Positions 1 to 14,000 of a stretch of 64,000 nt of DNA are shown piece after piece; positions within the stretch are counted from its first letter, which is position 1; every line of letters begins with the position of its first letter. Both the position numbers and the translations under genes were made by a program. The notes under the pieces are model-generated. The model did no database searches and had not been told where the DNA came from. It saw only the letters and a program-made list of their open reading frames with translations. The DNA is from Euwallacea fornicatus. Lineage: Eukaryota > Arthropoda > Insecta > Coleoptera > Curculionidae. The DNA lies in assembly GCF_040115645.1 (NCBI RefSeq), contig NC_089549.1:3596001-3660000 (forward strand), written 5' to 3'.

Positions 1-3000
1 CGGCCCTGGCAAATGTCGGAATCCAGTTTAATCTGGAGGGCAAAAGCTGTATTGCGGTTTTAACTAGTTTCGCCGGCTTATGCCAGGTTTTAATCAGGTC
101 TGACCGGTACCAGGCATAACAGACATTTGGTTTATACAGCTCTCACGTTAAAACTATAGTGTTTTTTGATAAACTCTCTCCTGGCTCAAAGACAACAGAA
201 TTCCACCGATTCTCTGCTTGAAGGAACTAAAAAACCAAGGAAGGGTAACGAGACGTGAAAAATTACAGTCAGCTGAGCACAGAACCGGTGGGTATTGTAG
301 CTTTATGAATGAACACCAACCATCGTGAAGCGTAACTTCTTTTATAGAATAAAAGAGAGATCTTGAATGTGCTCTTGAAATTCTGTGGCAAATTGCCGAA
401 AGCCGCCATCACTGACTTGCGATTATATGGGTTTCTATGGGATGGAGAAATTCATAGATTGGACAAAAAATGATTAGTATAGAACGTCCCAATTCGGGTA
501 TAAAACCGTTGGTTGCGATTTCGATAAATGGACCCGAAAAGAGATATTTTCTGAGAACGATCTCGCCATGTAATCAGGATATTTCGCGGCGTGGGAAAAG
601 ACCTCTTCTAAAATAAATTGGACCGTAATCTCAGGTTCGTGTTCGGTTAAATCACGCGTTAAGAATTAGAATTTAAGCCAATCAGTCTCGAGTTATCGTG
701 AAGATAAATTTTATTAATTTCACTTAATGGGGGTCCGGTTCGGTCAGGTTTTGAAAGCCGTCGTTGGGCAACTCGGATTGATATTAATTGCTAGTGAATT
801 ATAGTTGTAACTAATCGGTAGAACCAGAGATGAAATTGCAAAAGAACTGGTGTGAATGAATGAAGGAAACCTTAAGCACATAGAACAAAGGATGTCGAGA
901 ACACCGACAAGGATTTTACATGCCACCAATTCAGGGGTAAAAGCGAACTTCTATACCTTATATCCGGTTTCCGGTCTATGACCACGTGCATGTCTAACTA
1001 CAGTCTTTCAGCGGACTGTGTAGGATTTCACCCCACTGTAAGTGTTGCATATTGGCCACTTTTCGGTGAATGACCCACGTGTTGTGGTAGACACGAACCG
1101 AACTGAAAATTCCTGATGGCCACTGAGGGACCTTCTACAAATGGTCAATAAATTGTTTCCACTTTGAACGGGGATCGAATAAAGGGGGAGTTAAATTATT
1201 CGGGACCAAAGAGCCCCGTCCAGAAGAATTCACACGAAGGGGTTCAATTCAATTGCTCAATTTAAAGCTGGGTATTTGTAATTGTGAGCGGGCATTAGAG
1301 GGCTACATTTCGAGCTCATATAGGTTTCTCATCAGGAGTCCAAAGGAAGCACCTGATGAACTACCCAAAAGAAATTGCATATTCGGCGCTCAATATTAGA
1401 TTTCGTGACGAGAAATTGAAATTGCAGCAAAAATGCAAGTAGTTCAGGTTGTACAATTGGTGATGGTGCAGTAATCAGTATTTTCCGAACGTCCAAATTT
1501 AGTAATTTGGAATGGAGGTCTGAACAAATACGCAAAGGTCAAATCTCAAGTGAAAAGTATAGATGTTTTTGGCAAGATTTAAGTTAATAAGATATCAAAG
1601 TTAATGATTTAAGGTATTTAATAAAACATGCAAAACAATATTTAATAGTATTTCACTTGATTTAACGAAAGTCATAGATTCAATACTTATCAGGCATATA
1701 TCTGACTCTTCACCTGAGGTCTGGCATCTATAACTATGCTCATTAAAACCAACATTTCCTTAGAAATCCTTACACTTACAGAAAATTTTCTTTTGACTAC
1801 TGTGGATTCCACAAAAGATCGACATAATTAATGTTTGAACTAGAGAATGACCGATGAGGGTTGAGAAGAAGAAATTTGACATACGTGGTGCTCGTGTTTG
1901 CTGTAGTAAAATTTTAACCACGTATTCCACGCATAAATTACTATTCGTTTAGTGTATAAATTATATTCGAGAAATGCTTCATTAAGGAAGTACAGAATGG
2001 TAAAGTTTCCTTTTTTTTCAATTTATCTTTTTTATAGCTCCTAAAGTTTTCGAGATGTTTTGCATAAATTTTGACTATAAGTTAATAGCATAATTAGACG
2101 GATGTCCTTGACATTACTCCCTGGCAGTGAGGAACTGACTAAATGCAAACTATCCACGGAAGTCGGTAGATCGTGGAGGACCAAATGCTTGGCCTCCTCG
2201 ATCGCCCGATCTAACGCTTTCAAACTTTTATGTTTGGGAGTTTACGAAGAAAAATATGTACTCCTCTTGGAATGTTATGGCAACGTTCTAATTTATGTGC
2301 ATAACATTACTGGCGAATATTGTGGACAATTTCTGTAATAATAATTATCTGATTTTTTAAAGTGAACAAGCAATGTAAATTTCTAAAATTAAATACCATG
2401 CGGCGCATCACAAAAAGGTTTTGGGTGATGGAATTGGTCATAACCCCAAAAAATATCACCCTGTAAATTTTCATCATCATCTGTCTGGTATTGTCTGATC
2501 ATATAGGCCTTAAAGAGTGACGCGGGCTCAAAATTTGTGCTAAATATCTCGAAGAAATTTGAAGAGGATAAAAGATAAATTCAAAACAATATAAAACTTC
2601 AACACCCTGGAATTCGTTAAGAAAGCATTTCTTGAACATAATTTATATAGCAAACTAATAATATTTTTTTGCCCAGAAAACTTGGGTAAAATCCTACCGC
2701 AAAAAACCCGGACAACCTGCATATTAAAATTAGATCAAGAGATGTTTATGAATATTTAAAATGGAAATAACATTATGTATGATAAAAGCGTATTATCCAA
2801 TGGAGTTGAGGGCCGGTTTTGATGAGCGACTGGACGACTCAAAGATTTTTCTTGACCAAATGGAGGACGCATCTAAATAAAACCACGTTTTACCAGGCAA
2901 TACCGAACGCTGCCTACACAGTTACTTAACGGACATGAAAAAAGAAGCTCACTAACTAATTCAGCAAACAAAGATAAGTAATTGGTGCGCATTACGGCTT

Positions 3001-6000
3001 CCGTCTATTGACAAACACAAGACTTACCGGATAGAGCGTTTCTCCCACGTATTTAAATCGCAACAAGCTGCCGCTTCGAGTAATTAACCGGTAATTATCG
3101 TCCTTTTACATATAAAGTTATAGTCAATCTCAACTTCCTATACATCGTTGCGGAAATTGGTCTGGGTAATTAAAACGCACTCAAAACGAGAAATGTTTTC
3201 GATTTAATCGAATTCGAATAATGCGTTTGTAACATTCGTTTCGGGAGAATGAGCCTCAGCCCGATTGGGTTTGAACCCCCCACGTGTAAACCCACGCGGG
3301 AGGGATGAAAATCTAAATTAAGTCGTTGGAAATGTGAAGCTAAATGGAAAATCCCCTACGTCTGCCTCGGGGAGCGCACACATGTTGGAATATTTCTGAC
3401 TGGATGTAATGAACAATTAAATGCCTTGACATTATAAGAGTGTTTGCATGGAATCTAAATGCAGCGATCCAGGACGAAAATACAACTGGCTGGAGTAGCT
3501 CGAAATATACGTGAGACCCGCCTTTCCCTTCTTGAAAAGTTTAAGAATGCTGCGCTTTCTTGAAACTCGTGACGTTAATTGATCATCAGCGAAGAAGCTT
3601 AATTAATAGCTTAAAACAATGCCAACGAATCTAGGTGTTACGAGGGAGTGTCGTTTAGATATTAAGTGGACACCGCAGAACTATAACGTGAATCGCAGCG
3701 TAAATCAAGCTTTCGACCTTCCTGCTCTCTACGCCTGTGGGCTCTCCCAATTTCGATTATTGTGTAGAAAAGTAGAAACCATTAATTGAATTTCGTGAAT
3801 TCTCCACGAGCGTTTCCGTTAATGTCCTATCTTGAGTCTTGACATCAACTTATTACATTTCTGAACTTATACTTTTAACTGTTCAGTCAGCTTAGCTCTG
3901 GTTGGTTCAGGTTAGTTCTGGTTAGTTCTTACGTGATTTTTACGTAATTTTCATTGGGATCGAAATTGAAGTTTCTAAAATTTGCAGAATCAGAATCACA
4001 TAGAAAATTCGATAGAAACCTCCAAAAGACATTTTGAAAACCTAAAAAGTTCAGATGCTTGAGACGAACATGCTTCTTCAATGGAGTTTGGGGATTTGTG
4101 GAAATCAAAAAGGCTTGTCATGTGCATTCAGACAAAGAAGAGCGAACCAAGAATTAGCTTAAGCACGGAAATTTTGTTGAACAGAAAAATCTGAAAGAGG
4201 TTTAATTTATTGCAGTCGGAAGATCAAGCGCCGATTTAAACAAAAAGATAATTGAGGAGTGTTCAGATAATGTAGAGGAATAAAGTAAACTGCTTAAGAA
4301 AATAGCCAAAACGGAACATTTTTCATTAACTTAGGCAGTTGGTGTTGAGGAAGCGCTTTGGCTGATTTTTATAAACGAAAAGGGCCGTTTCTTCTACAAT
4401 CGTTAGCGTGCGCTCGTCAATCCACAAACGAAACGAAAAAAGCATTTTCTCATTGCCAGACAAAATGATCAATTTTTAATCCGCAGCATTTATTAATATC
4501 ACTTGTGACTTTCTCCGAACTTGAATTTTTCGACAAATAAATAAATTACAGGGTGCATCCAAAAAGTGACAATTTTCACTTAAACAAAGGCAACAATGTG
4601 TGACCGGTTTACAATAAGTTCCCAACAGAAATCTGAAGCAACCAATTAAAGGGCTTCATGATAGCACCTCCCTAAAGGGCAACAAAGTCTAAAAGAATCG
4701 TTTTTCAGTCACCTTTCTTCCAGATTACACCCATGTGTAGACTGTAGGTTTCGGGCAAATGTCGGACTCGGAGGATCACTGATATCTTCTGAGAGAACAG
4801 CAGAATACATAAAGATCTCGAATCCTATTGGGGTAGCTGCTGAAGATTGCTTATTAGTTAATTTTATGTGATGTGACTGGGGAAAACATTAAAGTGAAAA
4901 TGATAATATGTATGGTAACGCAAATGGTCTTTTGCGGCGGCCCAAGCTTCGCTCTTCGAAATTGGCTTACAGAATTAAGTAAATACACCTCGTAAGTATA
5001 GTCATGAAGCTCTGAGAAGCTTGTCGATTCTTTGTGACGTAGCAGGAACACGGCGTTCACTTATTTCCCACGGTATACTGCGGCTGGTGAGCATCTTCCA
5101 CTAAAGCGGCTTTAAGTCGTGTCGTTACGTAAGGAAACAATGTTGGTGCCGGCCATAGTCGGCGCAAAGATTTTCACATGCACTCTGTATTATTTAAATA
5201 AACACTCGTCTTGTGTCCATAGTGCTGTTTACCTAAAAGAGGTGGGACTCATTCACGAGGAACCAGACAACGATGAAGAGCAGATCTCTTCAGAGTCAAG
5301 GGAGGGACGTGGGACGTCTTTGCTGAGAATCTTGTAATGTGATTTTTTCTAATACGAAATAGGTCTCCTCTACGTCACTGGACAAGCAATACTAATAAAT
5401 ACAAGCGGGGTTTCACTTTTTGCCTGGCCTACACTCCTTTACGGTGTTCATTTCGATTTGTAGAAACGCGACCTTTACCCTTTGGCAGACCCTTATTTAT
5501 TATCCACAAACTGCTAAAACTCCCAAGGCTATGAAACTGCAAATTCACTTTAAAGGAAAATATCCCAGCTGATGTGTCCCCATCGAACCGAAAATAACTT
5601 GGAGCTTTCCTATAGGGTGGTGAAGAACTTCGCATTAGAGACATCTGTCTAGGACGGAAAATCTCCCGAGATATCTCTTGCATCTGTCCTAGAGAAAGTC
5701 CCCTATTTATTAATCTAGGGGTGTTTTTGCCGTGCTGCTGTATTTGGAGGGTTTACGGTACAAAACCTTGAAAACATTCGAATCTTGCAATACAGAAATT
5801 ACTATTGAAGATCGCAGAACAACCAGTAATTGAAATTCTTTTACTCAGAAAGAGGGGAACCATTAAAATAAGTCTGCAAGGGTTTTTTGGCCCTGTACCA
5901 AAACTCCCCATTTTCATGATGTCCCTTAAATTTGGGAGGGCCAGAGAGTCTAACGGCTCTAGAAGCCCTATTTTTCTGTCGTATTCCCCAAAGAAAATGA

Positions 6001-8608
6001 ACGTAATAACTCATGAAAAACCTATTTATTTCTATAATAGACACTGCGGTGCTGAAGGGCTTAGTTTGCGACTTTTTTTTATGGGAAAATAAATATCTAG
6101 ATCCTAAATTGAAATCAAAACACCAAACTTATTATACTTCCAGTAACATCTGAGAAAACATGCACTTGGTCTTATCAGTACAGCCAGATGCAAACGGGAA
6201 TAAACCCACAGAAAACTGCCAGAACCTCGAGAAATCGAAACGGTTCCAGCAAAGGCAATAACCACTAATTAAATTCGTATTGTATTCAAGGGTCAAACGT
6301 GGGAAAATCACACATAACAAGTAAAATACTTATGTAAATAAAAATTAAGGTAGTGCCCATTAATGACTATTATGTTTACTCAAAACCCACGTTTGGTATG
6401 GTAATTATTCTCAAACGTATAGTACGCATCTACTTTGGTAGTCCTCACGTGATATGAGAACTTTTCATTGTCAAGCGCCCCTTTTAATCAGCCACAAACG
6501 TTGCAGTGAGTAAGTATTGAACATATTCACCCGAAGTAAAAATGTCGATTTCTTTATCGAATCACATTTTCTTCTATAAAAAAAAGTCAAAGACTTGTAT
6601 AGAAGAAATTCCAACATTTGCTATTAAAACTTTCATTTGTTACCACTGTGCCAAGGCCCATTCAGAATCACATATTCCATATTATACATATAGCCCTCTG
6701 TGTCTATTCTATGAGTTTAGACGAAGAGAGCTAAGGCATTGGAGTTGTTGCCTCAGGTACTAAAGTAGGCTCTAGCTTCCGTTGACATGTACGTTATATC
6801 TTCTTCAATAAGTTTTTTTCATATACGAACGTGTGTCAGATAAAGATGGTTATACGCTGAGTATGGTTAATTTTGGCTTTGAGTCATGGACCATGTGAAT
6901 ACTGGTAGCAGATACGAATTTAAATAGACAAAATTAGATATTATTCGTTAAGATTTGATAACATTGATTCTAATGATTTTCGACGTTTTCGGCTTTCCAT
7001 TGCATAATTACCGCTCACCCATAACAAATTAATGAGTGAAGTAAGCACTATTGCCCTGGTTAATTTAAACCTATTACTTCCTAAACTCATGCTGGTTTTT
7101 CTGGTTAACAGTAATGTTTCCGGAGACTGATAGGTGTTTCTAATGCGTAACATTTCATAGTTGGATTTATTCCTGACTACCAGGCAAAACCACTTCCTGA
7201 AAACACAAATTTATCATTCTTCCCACTTAATACAAATTCGCCTGTTAAATTACAATTAAAACAATTATTAGTGAATTGAATTGTTTATTTCAAAGTTTAA
7301 AGACCTATCGATACATTTGACCTGGATTGAAGTCCTATGCATAATGTATTGTTCGTAGCCCTTGAAAGTCCTACTATATTGATTTTCTTAAAAATAGACT
7401 AGCTCTTATTGGATAATCCGACTTATCGGCTTCCGCCTTACTTTTCGATGATGATGATTAATAAAACTCGTAATGATTGGTCCATGAATCGTCCACACGA
7501 GGCCGAGTAAGACCGTGAGAAGATGCCTTTTTCACACAAAGAACCATCTCGGCGTTATGGACATGAAAGCCAGATTTCTTCTCTTTCTCTTACATTAATT
7601 CATCTTCGTGTCTCGTTCTTTATGGTCACACGTTAACAATGTATTCAGTTATTCGCTACTTATTATGGTATAATTCCACCAGAAAGTCGTGCGATAAGTA
7701 TCCATGCTGGTCGAGGTTTAATTGTTAAGTGGCCTATGATTAGGCGTTAATGTCAACGCGTTGGTATAATTTATTTAATTTGATTTAATTAATGTTAATA
7801 ATGAGATTAACGGTTGTACGTTAATATTTGCCCTAGTCTGCACTAATTGACCTAATAAGGTTATTTATTATAAAACACTTTCGAATTAAATCAAGTATAA
7901 TAATTGTACTGGTTACAATAGAAAATCGCAGCTTATTGAACAGGGAATAAGATATTAGAGAGGAGGCGTTTCAGTCCTAAGTAGAAACATGTTTGCCGAA
8001 TTAGTTACTTTTTGTGGATGTATTGATGAGCAGTTTCCACTTAAATAAAATACAAAACGCCCAATTTTGAGTAGTATTGATTTCTCAATCGATGACTCTC
8101 TAGTGGACAAACCCGAGCAAAATTGAAGATTTTTTAAAACACTACCCAGAGCCGACTTACAGTTCACTTGTATTCACTCTAAAAAATAGCTGAATTTTAT
8201 GGCTAAAATTCACGAAGATTTACAAAAATTTAAAAGACATTCCACCTCTAAAGAATCGACTTGACTGAAGCATAAAACGAGTTGAATTCTTAAAGCGAAA
8301 ATTGCGTCATCGGAATTTTTTTTTAGTGAAAGCAAATTATGAAAAAATTGAAATAATGAATCTATCACAAAATAAAATCTCATAAATTAAATAGGCACAT
8401 TCGCAAATCAGTGTAATCTAAAACGAAACTCTGAAGGCATGACTAACAATGTCCGAAAACCACCTTGAACTGAGCTGCAATGCACTCGAATTTAAAATGG
8501 AAGATCCCTGAATTTTATACATAAAAATTATGAGGTTATTTTCCGAAATTTACTAGAACTAGTTATGAAATCATGGAGATTATATATATACTATATGATA
8601 TATATATA
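1..8608. other. Gene-free left flank
   Basis: I see no supportable gene on either strand. Open frames are short (under 100 codons), lack recognisable domains and are not joined by good splice sites. Part of it, about 7690-7860, is AT-rich with many TTAAT/ATTAA cores of the kind homeodomain proteins bind, including a palindrome-like GTCAACGCGTTG at about 7752. An ACAGGGTGCATCC motif near 4550 resembles the ends of DNA transposons seen elsewhere in the window, but no partner end was found. The stretch could be intergenic or an intron of a gene lying to the left. Confidence 0.5.
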
Positions 8609-9409
8609 CAGGGTTACTGGTAATTCTATATTTCCATTTGAGGAGTTTAAACAGCATGAGGCAATGAGTTCCTTCCTAATATATATAAATAGGTACGTTT
8701 GGATATATGCACTCCCTAGATTTTGAGTTATTTAAATTTTTGTTTTTCTTTTTTAAATGCGGAATCTTGATGATTTCAAAGTGCCCTTTCAAGAAACCTT
8801 TTTTGGATTTTTCAATTTTTGCTACTTGATTGCTTATCTAACATTATAATCTTCCGTATGGAATGAAATATGTCTGGAAACGTTTGCATTGTGTGAATAG
8901 TTAGTAATTAGTTAGAGTTGAACTTTTCATAAGATAATTTTGAAAATCAGCTACTTCAACTTCTTCTAAGTAGTTTTCAAAAAATGTTTAAGGTTAACAT
9001 GCGTACAAATTGCTATAAAAACTTCCTCATTTCGATGGGTGTCCAATGAGGTATTACATGTCTGACAAATCACTTGCGACTCAAAAAAAAAAAAAATAAC
9101 AAAATGCTTTAGATGAATAATTTCATTTCAATTTAAGTAATAACTAAATCTTCGCATAATGCAAATGTTTCCGGACATATTTCATATGGAAGATCATCAA
9201 GATTAGACAAGTAATCGAGGAGCAAAAATAAAAAACTCCAAAATGAATTTCTTGAAAAATCACTCTAACATGATTAAGACTTTGAACTACAAAAAAAAAA
9301 ACGAAATAACTCAAAGAGTTTTGGAGTAAACATATATAGATTCAATTTACTCTTTCCCTCATGTTCTATCACCTCTTCGAAGGGATACGTCGGATTACCG
9401 GGAATCCTG
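8609..9409. mobile_element. Foldback-type DNA transposon derivative with long TIRs
   Basis: The left end begins CAGGGTTACTGGTAA, and the reverse complement of the right end begins CAGGATTCCCGGTAA. Each end is flanked by TA, the target duplication typical of Tc1/mariner-type elements. The two arms stay alignable for roughly 300 bp. Shared blocks include GAGTTATTT, TTTCAAGAAA, TTTTTGCT, ATCTTCC and TATGTC-GGAAAC, in the same order on opposite strands. Only a short, AT-rich middle (about 8940-9120) is unpaired. No transposase frame is visible, so this is a non-autonomous foldback or MITE-like copy. Confidence 0.7.
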
Positions 9410-10299
9410 TATAGATGGAAATCGTGTAGGATTTAGAGAATTAAAAATGATTATACAAGACCAAAATCGTTTGGCATTTATCGCAATTCACGTTTGAGAT
9501 ATGAGGTCGATAAGAGATTGCCTCATTTCTTTTGCTGGACCCTCAGAAGTAGCGTGCATACATATATTTTAGGTAACGGCTCTTTAGGCCTGAGCGAGAA
9601 AAAAGTTCCTATGAATGTAAGAAGGAAAATGAGTTTTAAGGGAGCTTAAGCTCTTTGATAATCACGTTCTACATTATTTTTAACTATCTTGAATGCTACT
9701 GACTGCCATAATTTTTAGAAATTCTCGCATGGACTTCATCCCGCTCTTTTTCAACACAGTGCATCCTACGGGGTTTCACCACGCTGATAATTTTTACGTA
9801 CAAAGATATTTAGAAAATATGATTTATGAGGCGTCATCTCCAAATGCCTCGACCTCCCTTGGGACTCATGTCCATAAGAATTGTGATTCTCATTTCCATC
9901 CAAGGAATCGCCTATTAAAATATATGCACATTCTTGCCGAACATTCTGTATAGGAAATGGGGCAGTCTCATTCGAAATTTGGTGTTGAGATGTGCAACGA
10001 CTAAAGCTCGGACTGAAGGGTGGTTCGCCAAACAGTGGCTCGCATTACCTGCTGTAAGCATATCAAATTCCGCTATTGCCATGTTCAATTGCCGTTAACA
10101 ATTAAAACACCCAGTATACTAGGGCAGTTCGTACACAGGGCGCCCCAATTGTAAATTGAATAACTTTAATTGAAAGTGGGAAACATTTCTTGCGTTAAAT
10201 TAAAATGACTGCAAATATCGATGGTCACACCTTGGCCTGACCGCGTAAATTCAAATAACAAAATCTACTAGTGAATTGAACAAATCATGCAACACCCTG
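9410..10299. other. Non-coding spacer, no gene seen
   Basis: There is an 86-codon open frame on the plus strand (9693-9953), but it has no recognisable motif, no signal peptide and no supporting splice structure. I see nothing else of note here. Confidence 0.4.
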
Positions 10300-10303
10300 C
10301 AAT

Positions 10304-10732
10304 CTACGATCCATACACACCTATCCCCATTTTCTTCTTGATCTTCTTCAGCACCTTCATCTTCTTCAAGGGCGAAAATCCACTGCTCTTACTGTCCTTA
10401 CAGGTCCTGGTTTCTGCTTGACACTGCTGGCAAGCTTCCCCGTTTTTCACACCCATAAATGAGTCTCCGAATAAATTCGCCAAAATCCACCACTGATCAA
10501 AGTCACAAAGTAACAAACGCGAGTACTGATGATGTTCAAGTACAGAACTTTCACGAAGTACGCCGATGCGAGGCGGAGCGAGCACGAAACTTTGCAGTCC
10601 GCTGTAGAGACTCGAACTGAGTGAAGTTGTGACGCACTCTGTAGTAGTAAAAGAGTCCAAGTCGATAATAGTGGAGAGGAGGGCAGATGTCGGCACGCGC
10701 CTCTGACCAATGGGGAGCGAGGCACATGCCAA
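10304..10732 (-). other. Possible coding exon or lncRNA in a GC-richer island (doubtful)
   Basis: A 142-codon frame runs on the minus strand in a patch clearly richer in G+C and CpG than its surroundings. Two other frames of 92 and 120 codons overlap it, so length alone is weak evidence. The predicted C-terminus is lysine-rich (KKMK...KKIKKKMG) and contains a few cysteines (CQQCQ, RTC). No family is recognised. A donor-like CCT/GTAAGG lies within the frame. Upstream on the same strand is a CpG-containing palindromic stretch that could be a promoter. It may be the first exon of a gene running left, a non-coding RNA, or chance. Confidence 0.2.
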
Positions 10733-10889
10733 CTGTTATCACACCGGCAGAAGGTTGTGAAAAGCAGATGTGATACGGCCTGATAGTTTCTAGAAAGATT
10801 ATTTTTTGGTCATTTTTGATTTTTGTCGGGAAAATTATCACAAGATTCTGCAGGCCGGGACTTTGGCCTTTGCGCACGTAAACGAAAAT

Positions 10890-11050
10890 CCCTAACTCCT
10901 TTACCGCACGCAATTGCCAGCTGAAAGCACCATTTTATCGCACGCGTGCGGTAAAAAATTTCCTGGGTGCATTTTCGAGCGGTGGCTATCGACGAAGCCA
11001 TGTTTATACCGCACATGTGCGGGTAATGACATTAGCGCATGCCGACGTTT
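10890..11050 (-). promoter_or_regulatory. CpG-containing palindromic promoter-like stretch
   Basis: Three related palindromes occur within about 130 bp: TACCGCACGC (10903), ATCGCACGCGTGCGGTA (10938) and TACCGCACATGTGCGGGTA (11007). A GCGCATGC element follows at about 11036. These resemble sites of NRF-1/Ewg-type factors (core TGCGCAYGCGCA), which in insects sit near transcription starts. The stretch lies just upstream of the minus-strand open frames at 10304-10913. Function is inferred from the motif only. Confidence 0.3.
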
Positions 11051-14000
11051 AGTTCAACCTACAGAAGGCAAACAAAATTAACACAGATCCCCTGGTAAGA
11101 AAAATATTGTATCGAACACGGTTCAAAGTGTCTTTCCCACGCTGATTGCACTAGACCCAACGACGCAAAGTGGCGTTTCGAGTATCACTTTCCGCACTAA
11201 TTAGGTAAATAACTAGTGTATACAGGGTGTCTCAGATAACAATGAGAAACCCGGCGATTTTAGAAACTGTAATACATGCTAAGTCGGTTAAATGGGAAAT
11301 AGTCTGCATGCGTATTTTGGAGTCGGGTCAAAAATATTAAAATATACAGGGTGCTGCGATTAAAAGTCAGGATTCGAACCCTAAAAGGCCCAGCAAAGAC
11401 TAGAGTTAGATCCTGTTAGAGGTAATGTTATATCGTTAGGGGATCTAAGAACTTCCATTATACGGGATAGTGAATTTGAATATTTCGAGTTTCGAATGCT
11501 TGAAAATCTTATGAAACAGATGTATTTTTTTTAAGACAATTAATATTAAATTTTATGAAATATCGTAAAACCCTTGTACTATTAGACTATAGGGCAGTGT
11601 TGAAATATACATGAGTCTGGTAACGAAACAATTCACTGTCTTCTATTTCAAATAATATAAGTCTTATAATACGAAAATCTCGATTTTCAAGTAATAAAGT
11701 AAAAGAACAAACGAGGATAAGTTATTAAAATTCATGTCGCGTTGAAATTTCAGAACCTGCGATGTGTCCCAATTCTACGTAGGTTCCTCTGTTTCTCTTG
11801 CTAAAGTCGTTCCTAATTCTTGAAAAAAAAAATATTCTCGCTGTTGGGTTTCATCGCAGTTTAATTATGCAATAAAAATTTCTAGAAGTGTACCAATGGA
11901 TTTGCCAACAGAATTTAAATTTCACCCTGTATTTTGAGATTCGTCATTGGTTTGGAGGATTTTTTAAATTTAGGATTTCACATTTCTTTTGTAACGTTTT
12001 CAAAATTTCACGTAACCCTATTTTCGCGACTCTTTTTACATTGCGATTTCACACTTCCTTTATGTTTTTTTTCAAAATTGCGATTAATTTTTTCTGATGA
12101 CCTTCACAACAAAAAATTCTCCAATTCCACACTAAAATTTCAAAGCAATAATTAACACTTATGTTGCAACTGCGTGGGTCATTAGGCATCTTCTAACCAC
12201 CAACATACCAACACCTTTAACCCCAACTTTGCATCAATCTCGCACCTTTTACAAAACTAATCTCCTGTGTTATTTCTTAGCATCATTAATAAACACCGAA
12301 CGGTTGTGATTATAGGCCAGTTTGGCGTCACTTTAACTGTTCTCCACAAGAGAAAATTGCATGGCTTGCATATCAGATTCTTCATTACCGAATTTTGATC
12401 GGGGACATACATCAGTTTTGACTTAAGTAGCTAATTTAAGCTATTCCGGGCGTTCGAAAACCACATGTGGATCTAATTTTCAATTTCGTCTCGATATGCA
12501 TGTAGCACATTTTAACCAAAATGCGAAACATCCGCCTCAATAAAGATTTGGCCGAAACACCAAGCTGAAAGTAATGCCCAGTAATACTTCCATGGAATAC
12601 GAATAAGTATGGTTTTACCCTAAAACATCTGTTTTACGGTTACGGTCAAATTGCGTCAGCTGGTCCGTAATTGCCCATTCTTCAAGGACCAAAAAGACCT
12701 ACAGTTTTTATTTTACTACAGGTAACATTATATCGCTCAAGGTATATTTATTGGAAAAAAGATTATTTTTGTGGGAGAACTAGTTCTAGTTTAGGATCTT
12801 TAGCATTTACGCAGAAATAAGTGCAGGTACACACAAAATGAAAGTTTGCCTGCAAATCTGCTTTGAGGTTACTCAATCGAGTGCAATTATTACAGATAGA
12901 GAATAAAATTGGGTATAAATGGTAACTAAATACGGGAGGTAATTGAAGCATTTTCTCTAACTTTATTATTTAAATTTAATTGGAGAAAAGGAATAGACTG
13001 AGCAGGCGCAGCCGCGCACCTGCAGAAAGTGATTTTCAGGTAATTCTCCTCAATAATTGCAAATTTTTAAATTCGCAATTTTCCAATCACATATGCTGGC
13101 TTTGACTCACTCTCAAAGTCGGATTCGATGATTTTTTGCTCAATTTCTTCAATTATCTGCATTGTTTGGAGGCTATTTATTTGGCTCAATTTCATCCTCA
13201 ATCCATTCTTATTAATCAACTGCAATCAATGGAACTGCCGCAAAGCGATTTACTTGTAATTTTTTTTATTGATTTCTGCGTAGCTGATAAAGATACAAAT
13301 ATGTAGAGGTACACACCTAAACTACCTAAACATAGCACCGAAATAGTTAAAGGCCCTTTAAATCCCAGTACGTCATTCCCTTGCATCTCAAAAGAATCTT
13401 GGGATCTTTAAATTGTAAACGAGGGAAGTTTACCTGCATTTGGACCATTCTGATGCAATTGTAAGCTTTAACCTGTGTTACATAAGGACCAAATTTACGT
13501 AAAGTTGGATAAAGGAGTTGCCCAATTCCCATCATATGATTATATCCATGCGCCAGCTGATTTGGTGTTTTGTTTGTGATTTTCGTCATTTATGTTCTGT
13601 GATGCCGTTGGGCGTATCAGCTGTGACTCGATAGCGTGGGAAGTTGAGGTCTATACATAGAGGGGCTCTATTTCTCTATTTGCTTTTTGTATATATGGGA
13701 GCAATTTACGTTAAGCCAAATGCCTTTCCGGTTCGAAATTCTATTGCAATTTTTACGGAAATTTGTTAATCGCGAATAGATGAAAAAAGAAATTTCTCGA
13801 TTGGATCCACTGATTTCTACACGAGCTTTAGGTTAATAACATGCTTTTTCTTCGGAGTTTCCTTTCGTTTTTGACATTTATCATACAATTTTTAAGTCAT
13901 TAAAATTGCTTTGAGCTTGATTCGAATTTGCCGTACAATCATGTGTAAATTATACCGCATTTTCCCCCGTATATAGGATATTTTTTAGGGGTTGTCGAAA

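Noticed and set aside
5805..6092. 95-codon plus-strand open frame with an overlapping antisense frame
   Set aside because: No domain, signal peptide or codon pattern supports it, and no exon neighbours are seen.
11355..11430. GGGTTCGAATCCT on the minus strand, like a tRNA B box
   Set aside because: No A box, anticodon arm or acceptor stem can be built around it, and it lies next to an ACAGGGTG transposon-end motif.
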